DNA of 64,000 nt. Origin: Liolophura sinensis. Its lineage: Eukaryota; Mollusca; Polyplacophora; Chitonida; Chitonidae. Each line of letters opens with the position of its first letter. The stretch's first letter is position 1. A program made the translations under genes and the position numbers. This document shows positions 60,640-64,000 of the stretch, one piece after another. The stretch lies in assembly GCF_032854445.1 (NCBI RefSeq), contig NC_088302.1, forward strand, positions 19,151,338 to 19,215,337, written 5' to 3'. The notes under the pieces are model-generated. The model was not told the origin of the DNA, searched no databases, and saw only the letters and a program-made list of their open reading frames with translations.

Positions 60640-61740
60640 GTAGGCGCATGTATATCTGATGGGCAGATTGATTGGGATCAGTCGAGATCACAGCGAATTT
60701 ACATGGGGTATTTTGTATCGATGTGTTTTCATGTGTCCCGTGCAAAAGAAAGTTATTATCGCCAACAGCCGTAGAAGAAGAGATAATTTGCTGTCATTCA
60801 ATTAGAACGATTTCATAAAATTGTTTAATAGAGAAAATACGATTTGATCTGTGTAAAGCTGTGGTCTTGTATGGAGCGTGCTTGTTCCGCCAGCCGACAA
60901 GGAAGCTGGGGGTCCCGCGGGAGAATACCGAGTTTACCCATCCGATGATGGATGCGCAGGTTCACTCAAGAAAGACGTTGCAGTTTGCTTCAAATCGATT
61001 TTTTCTAAGTCATTAAGTCCGTGAAATTTTCGGGTGATTTCCCAGCGGGTTTAAACTTGACACGATGGGAGCATCGCTGGCCATCGGTATTCATCGCTAT
61101 CGATTGTTGACGCCTGTTCTCTTTGTAAGACATGCTTTCATTGGTCGGTATTTTCAGTGCTGAAAGACAATGACATTGATTGGGTGATAGGCTGAGGCAG
61201 CGCCAGACCTACTTGCAGTGGCGCAAATGAAAGCCGTTCGAAAAGGTGAAAGTGAGACGTTAAAGAAGGTTATAATGTCATATATTCAGGGAGAGGGGAA
61301 ATATTACACCAGCCTACGATGTAATCGCTTCGTGTTGGCTCTGCAATTCTTGGGTCGATTGGCTGAACGCTGGATTGCTCGCCTCTCCGGCTGCCGCGGG
61401 CCGAGTGAAGCCCTGCCGATGAGATATAAGATGGCACGCTCGCCCTCTGTCAAATCAAGCCGACCGAATCCGACAAGAAATATTTCCGAAAGTCCTGTCC
61501 GACGGTCATCCGGCCAATCGCTCAACAAAGTGGCTGTTTGTGGGAATAGTTCCAGCCGTCCATCATCCGTCAGAGCAAGGCTACATCTCTACTGCAAACG
61601 TCCGACACGCTGCCTGCAAACCCGTTTTATAGGCGTAGACAGTAAGAAAGGCTCGTGAAGAGTTCAAGACAGGTTCAACGCCCAGCTGACATACACAGTC
61701 CTAGAAAGTGACGGGTCACTACGCTGCCTCATCAACGTAA
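60640..61740. promoter_or_regulatory. GC-richer island upstream of the channel gene
   Basis: CpG-containing unique sequence, including 'gggtcccgcgggagaatacc' and the + strand frame 61218-61658, which has no domain and is overlapped by another open frame on the minus strand. It is a candidate promoter or enhancer on composition alone. Confidence 0.25.
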
Positions 61741-62757
61741 TGAAAGAAAATGGGTGAAAATCACATGAACTTGAACCCCCAACGGCATTCAAACTGTCTA
61801 GTGCTTTGATCCGAGGGCTACAGACGGGTTGACGAGATAATGACGAGTAAAGAATAAGTAGATCATATTTTCGTTACGAGTAATTACACCATGAGAAGGA
61901 CGGGGCCTATTTTCTTGTAATAGTTTCCCACACTCATTCCCACCTTTCATTAATGTCTACTTCATCGCTATACCGCTTCCCTTCTCGCGTCAAATATTGC
62001 TTATTGTCTTGTTGTTAAACAGCAAAATGTACGCCGAAAGCTATTGCGTAATCCTTGTAATATTCGGAGGAAAATTGCCGTCCTTACCTGCATCATTAAG
62101 GAATAGTAAAATATTGTCTGATTGTACAGTGGGAGCACTCCTCTTTACCCAACATGATCTTAAGCTATCAGATAAGATTGACGAGGACCAGATTAATCAG
62201 ACATGAGCGTAAAGATGATTTTATTTGCAATGATTGGCTGAACGAACTGCCTGATCACAGGAAACGAATTTGACAATAACGTTGACCTCTGACCTCACGC
62301 AATCCCTCCGCGTCAGACAGCCTGCTATGAACAGTTTAGCTATCCAAACATTACTGGCCCTTTGTGTTACTGTGCCCGATAGCGTACACGTTCGGCTTGG
62401 ACGAACCAGACCGAATTGTCTAATCAAGCGACTAACAGGAATACGGTTGGCATGGAAACTTGTATCACGTTTTAGTTTAGGAGTTTTTCCAGGATGTCTT
62501 TGGGCTAAATCATCCCCACTCATGCCTGAAGAATGACTTCGTAAATATTTGCTAACCGCTTCATTAACTCTGATTTAGTTATGTTGCTTTGTAATGGGAT
62601 TGGATATTTAAGGAGATGTCATGATGTAACTGAACGTCAGCATTCTGCGTGAAGAAGCTTTAACTGCAGTCCATGGAATCTCACACGACACATTGCAATA
62701 AGACATGAACTTGAGCAGAAACCTCACTTCTTGGTCTATCTCACGTAATATTTAATT

Positions 62758-63012
62758 ATTTGATTGGTGTTTTACGCTGCACTCAAGAATATTTCACTTA
62801 TATGACGGCGGCCAGCATTATGGTGGGAGTAAAGCGGGCAAAATCCGGTGGAAACCCACGACAATCCGCAGTCTGCTGGAAGACCTTCCCACGTACGACC
62901 GGAGAGGAAGCCAGCATAAGCTGGACTTGAACTCACAGCGACCGCATTGCTGAGAGGCTTCTGGGTCATAACGACGCGCTAGCGCGCTAAGCAACTGAGC
63001 CACAGAGGCGCC
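62758..63012 (-). mobile_element. Full-length tRNA-derived SINE
   Basis: Read on the minus strand it starts with a tRNA-like head: A-box-like 'tggctcagttgcttagcgcg' (about 62984-63003) and B-box-like 'gtgagttcaagtccag' (about 62921-62936). A conserved core follows ('ccaccataatgctggccgcc') and then the tail at 'caatcaaataattaaat'. The length is about 255 bp. It is the best copy in the window and serves as the reference for the other fragments. Confidence 0.85.
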
Positions 63013-63479
63013 CTCGCGATATGTTTGGAATAAGACAAGAACTTTGAAAAAAATAGTTCGCTTCTTGGTCTGTAAAGAAAATTTGTGAGCTTAATTGTTT
63101 CACACTTAATGAGTATAGCTTGCAATTCAAAAATTGTGTTACACGTGATATCTTCGAAAAAAAATGCACGTCCACAGTTCAAATATCGATAAAGAGAAAA
63201 TGAACGGAAGCTTCAGTACAAGAATGTCATGCTTTGGCAGCTATAATTTTGAAGTGAGTATATATGTCAAACTAACAGCTAATAAGCATGGTAATTAGAC
63301 TTTATAGGAGCGTGTGGGACCAAAATAGATTTCTCTCCATCATTTAGCCTAGCACGAAAATGGCCAAGTATCCAGATAACTGGTTTATCGGTTGATTTAC
63401 TCAGTGAATGATTGAGTTCGTTATCAGTTAGTTAATTAAGCTAATTATATACAATCAACTGATGGTTCGATTGAAAGAC

Positions 63480-63513
63480 TGATGGATGGATTGATTGATT
63501 GATTGATTGATAA
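63480..63513 (+). repeat. GATT/GATG microsatellite
   Basis: 'gatggatggattgattgatt' continued by further GATT units; a simple tetranucleotide array. Confidence 0.8.
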
Positions 63514-63663
63514 TATCAAGACCTCATACCAGAACATTTCTCGTCTAACAAATCAGACAAAGACAACAGACCCTGCATGACCTATACTAGCTGGACATTT
63601 CATCAGACACCTGTAATTTTACCAGCGTCTGTTAGATGCTGAGACCTTCTTCGAGCAAAGAAA

Positions 63664-63974
63664 TGCCCGAAGGTACCCAGACTGAGCCTATAGACGTGTA
63701 TAAACACTATCTTGATCGTGTTGAATCGAAATTCAAAGCGATACGTGGGATGAATTCAATACCGTTTGGCAGAAGAGAAATTAGTTCTTGCTACGATTTA
63801 AAGGTTGGTGGATGGTTTAGGGTGGATGTAAAGCCGAGGTATATACACACTGACATGACAACCACTATCAGTTTTCTAGACTTGTCGCTGCGGGCAGTCG
63901 GGTCGTTTGATGTTATCTTAATAGGTGATGACAAGATGCCACCGGAAGCAGGCGTCGACACTCTTGCGTCTTGA
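63664..63974 (+). CDS. Coding-like ORF at the right edge, unrecognised
   Basis: The frame 63664-63974 (103 codons; an upstream in-frame ATG at 63636 would make 112) has an adequate start context ('aaagaaATGccc'), balanced residue use and segments such as 'DVYKHYLDRVESKFKAI' and 'LKVGGWFRVDVKPRYI' that look like real protein. It ends in TGA. I do not recognise a domain. It could be a single-exon gene, the last exon of a + strand gene, or a fragment of a transposon protein. Confidence 0.35.
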
Positions 63975-64000
63975 AGGAGAAATCGACGCGTGCTTCCGGC

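Larger units (their letters stand above)
57522..63635. other. Upstream flank / first intron of the channel gene
   Basis: No firmly supported exon. It holds a 37-bp triplet repeat (57885-57981), GC-richer unique islands at about 58030-58450 and 60640-61740, the full-length SINE (62758-63012) and a GATT microsatellite (63480-63513). The 146-codon + strand frame at 61218-61658 lies in a GC-richer island and shows no domain. The promoter of the channel gene should lie here or beyond the window; I cannot place it. Confidence 0.5.

Noticed and set aside
61218-61658. 146-codon + strand open frame
   Set aside because: GC-richer island, overlapped by an open minus frame, Arg/Ser-rich without any domain, no splice support.
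62088-62190. Strong minus-strand donor ('GATGCAG|gtaagg') with open frame, possible upstream channel exon
   Set aside because: The phase fits, but there is no ATG in the frame, no clear acceptor and no family motif.

Overview
The window is low-GC animal genomic DNA: short exons with GT/AG borders sit in long non-coding stretches full of tRNA-derived SINEs, foldback MITE-like elements and minisatellites. The SINE type (tRNA-like head, conserved core, ATTT-type tail) and the style of the channel protein suggest a marine spiralian such as a mollusc or brachiopod. That placement is inference; no sequence comparison could be run.

Two genes can be supported, and they converge. (1) On the + strand, the last two recognisable coding exons (4693-4972 and 5319-5466) encode the C-terminal part of a NUDT17-like Nudix hydrolase, with a poly(A) signal at 5686. 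Its upstream exons, including the Nudix box, were not found. (2) On the - strand, a DEG/ENaC (ASIC/degenerin-type) sodium-channel subunit runs from about 57521 down to 16733. Eleven exons fit with consistent intron phases: the His-Gly motif exon (57449-57521), TM1 (50089-50256), the extracellular domain (33830-33988, 33035-33150, 26262-26443, 24954-25065, 22832-22888), a 1170-base exon (21244-22413), and 19616-19872, 19305-19396 and 16733-16836, which carry the second membrane segment and stop. The start-codon exon is uncertain; a weak candidate lies at 60056-60092.

The most unusual part is the channel. About 400 mostly helical, glycosylation-rich residues are inserted between the cysteine-rich domain and TM2. 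The selectivity-filter triplet reads G-I-C where the family has G-x-S. The exon coding most of the insert has three frameshifts, each of which falls at or near a homopolymer run and can be explained by one miscounted base.

Layout: 1-4692 non-coding with a dispersed repeat family and a MITE; 4693-5691 the Nudix 3' end; 5692-16612 intergenic; 16613-57521 the channel gene, whose introns hold a 1.2-kb 46-bp minisatellite with higher-order structure, SINEs, G-runs and a possible nested or alternative cysteine-rich terminal exon (54712-54955); 57522-64000 upstream DNA with GC-richer coding-free islands and one coding-like + strand ORF near the right edge (63664-63974). The GC-richer unique islands in introns and flanks are candidate regulatory DNA.
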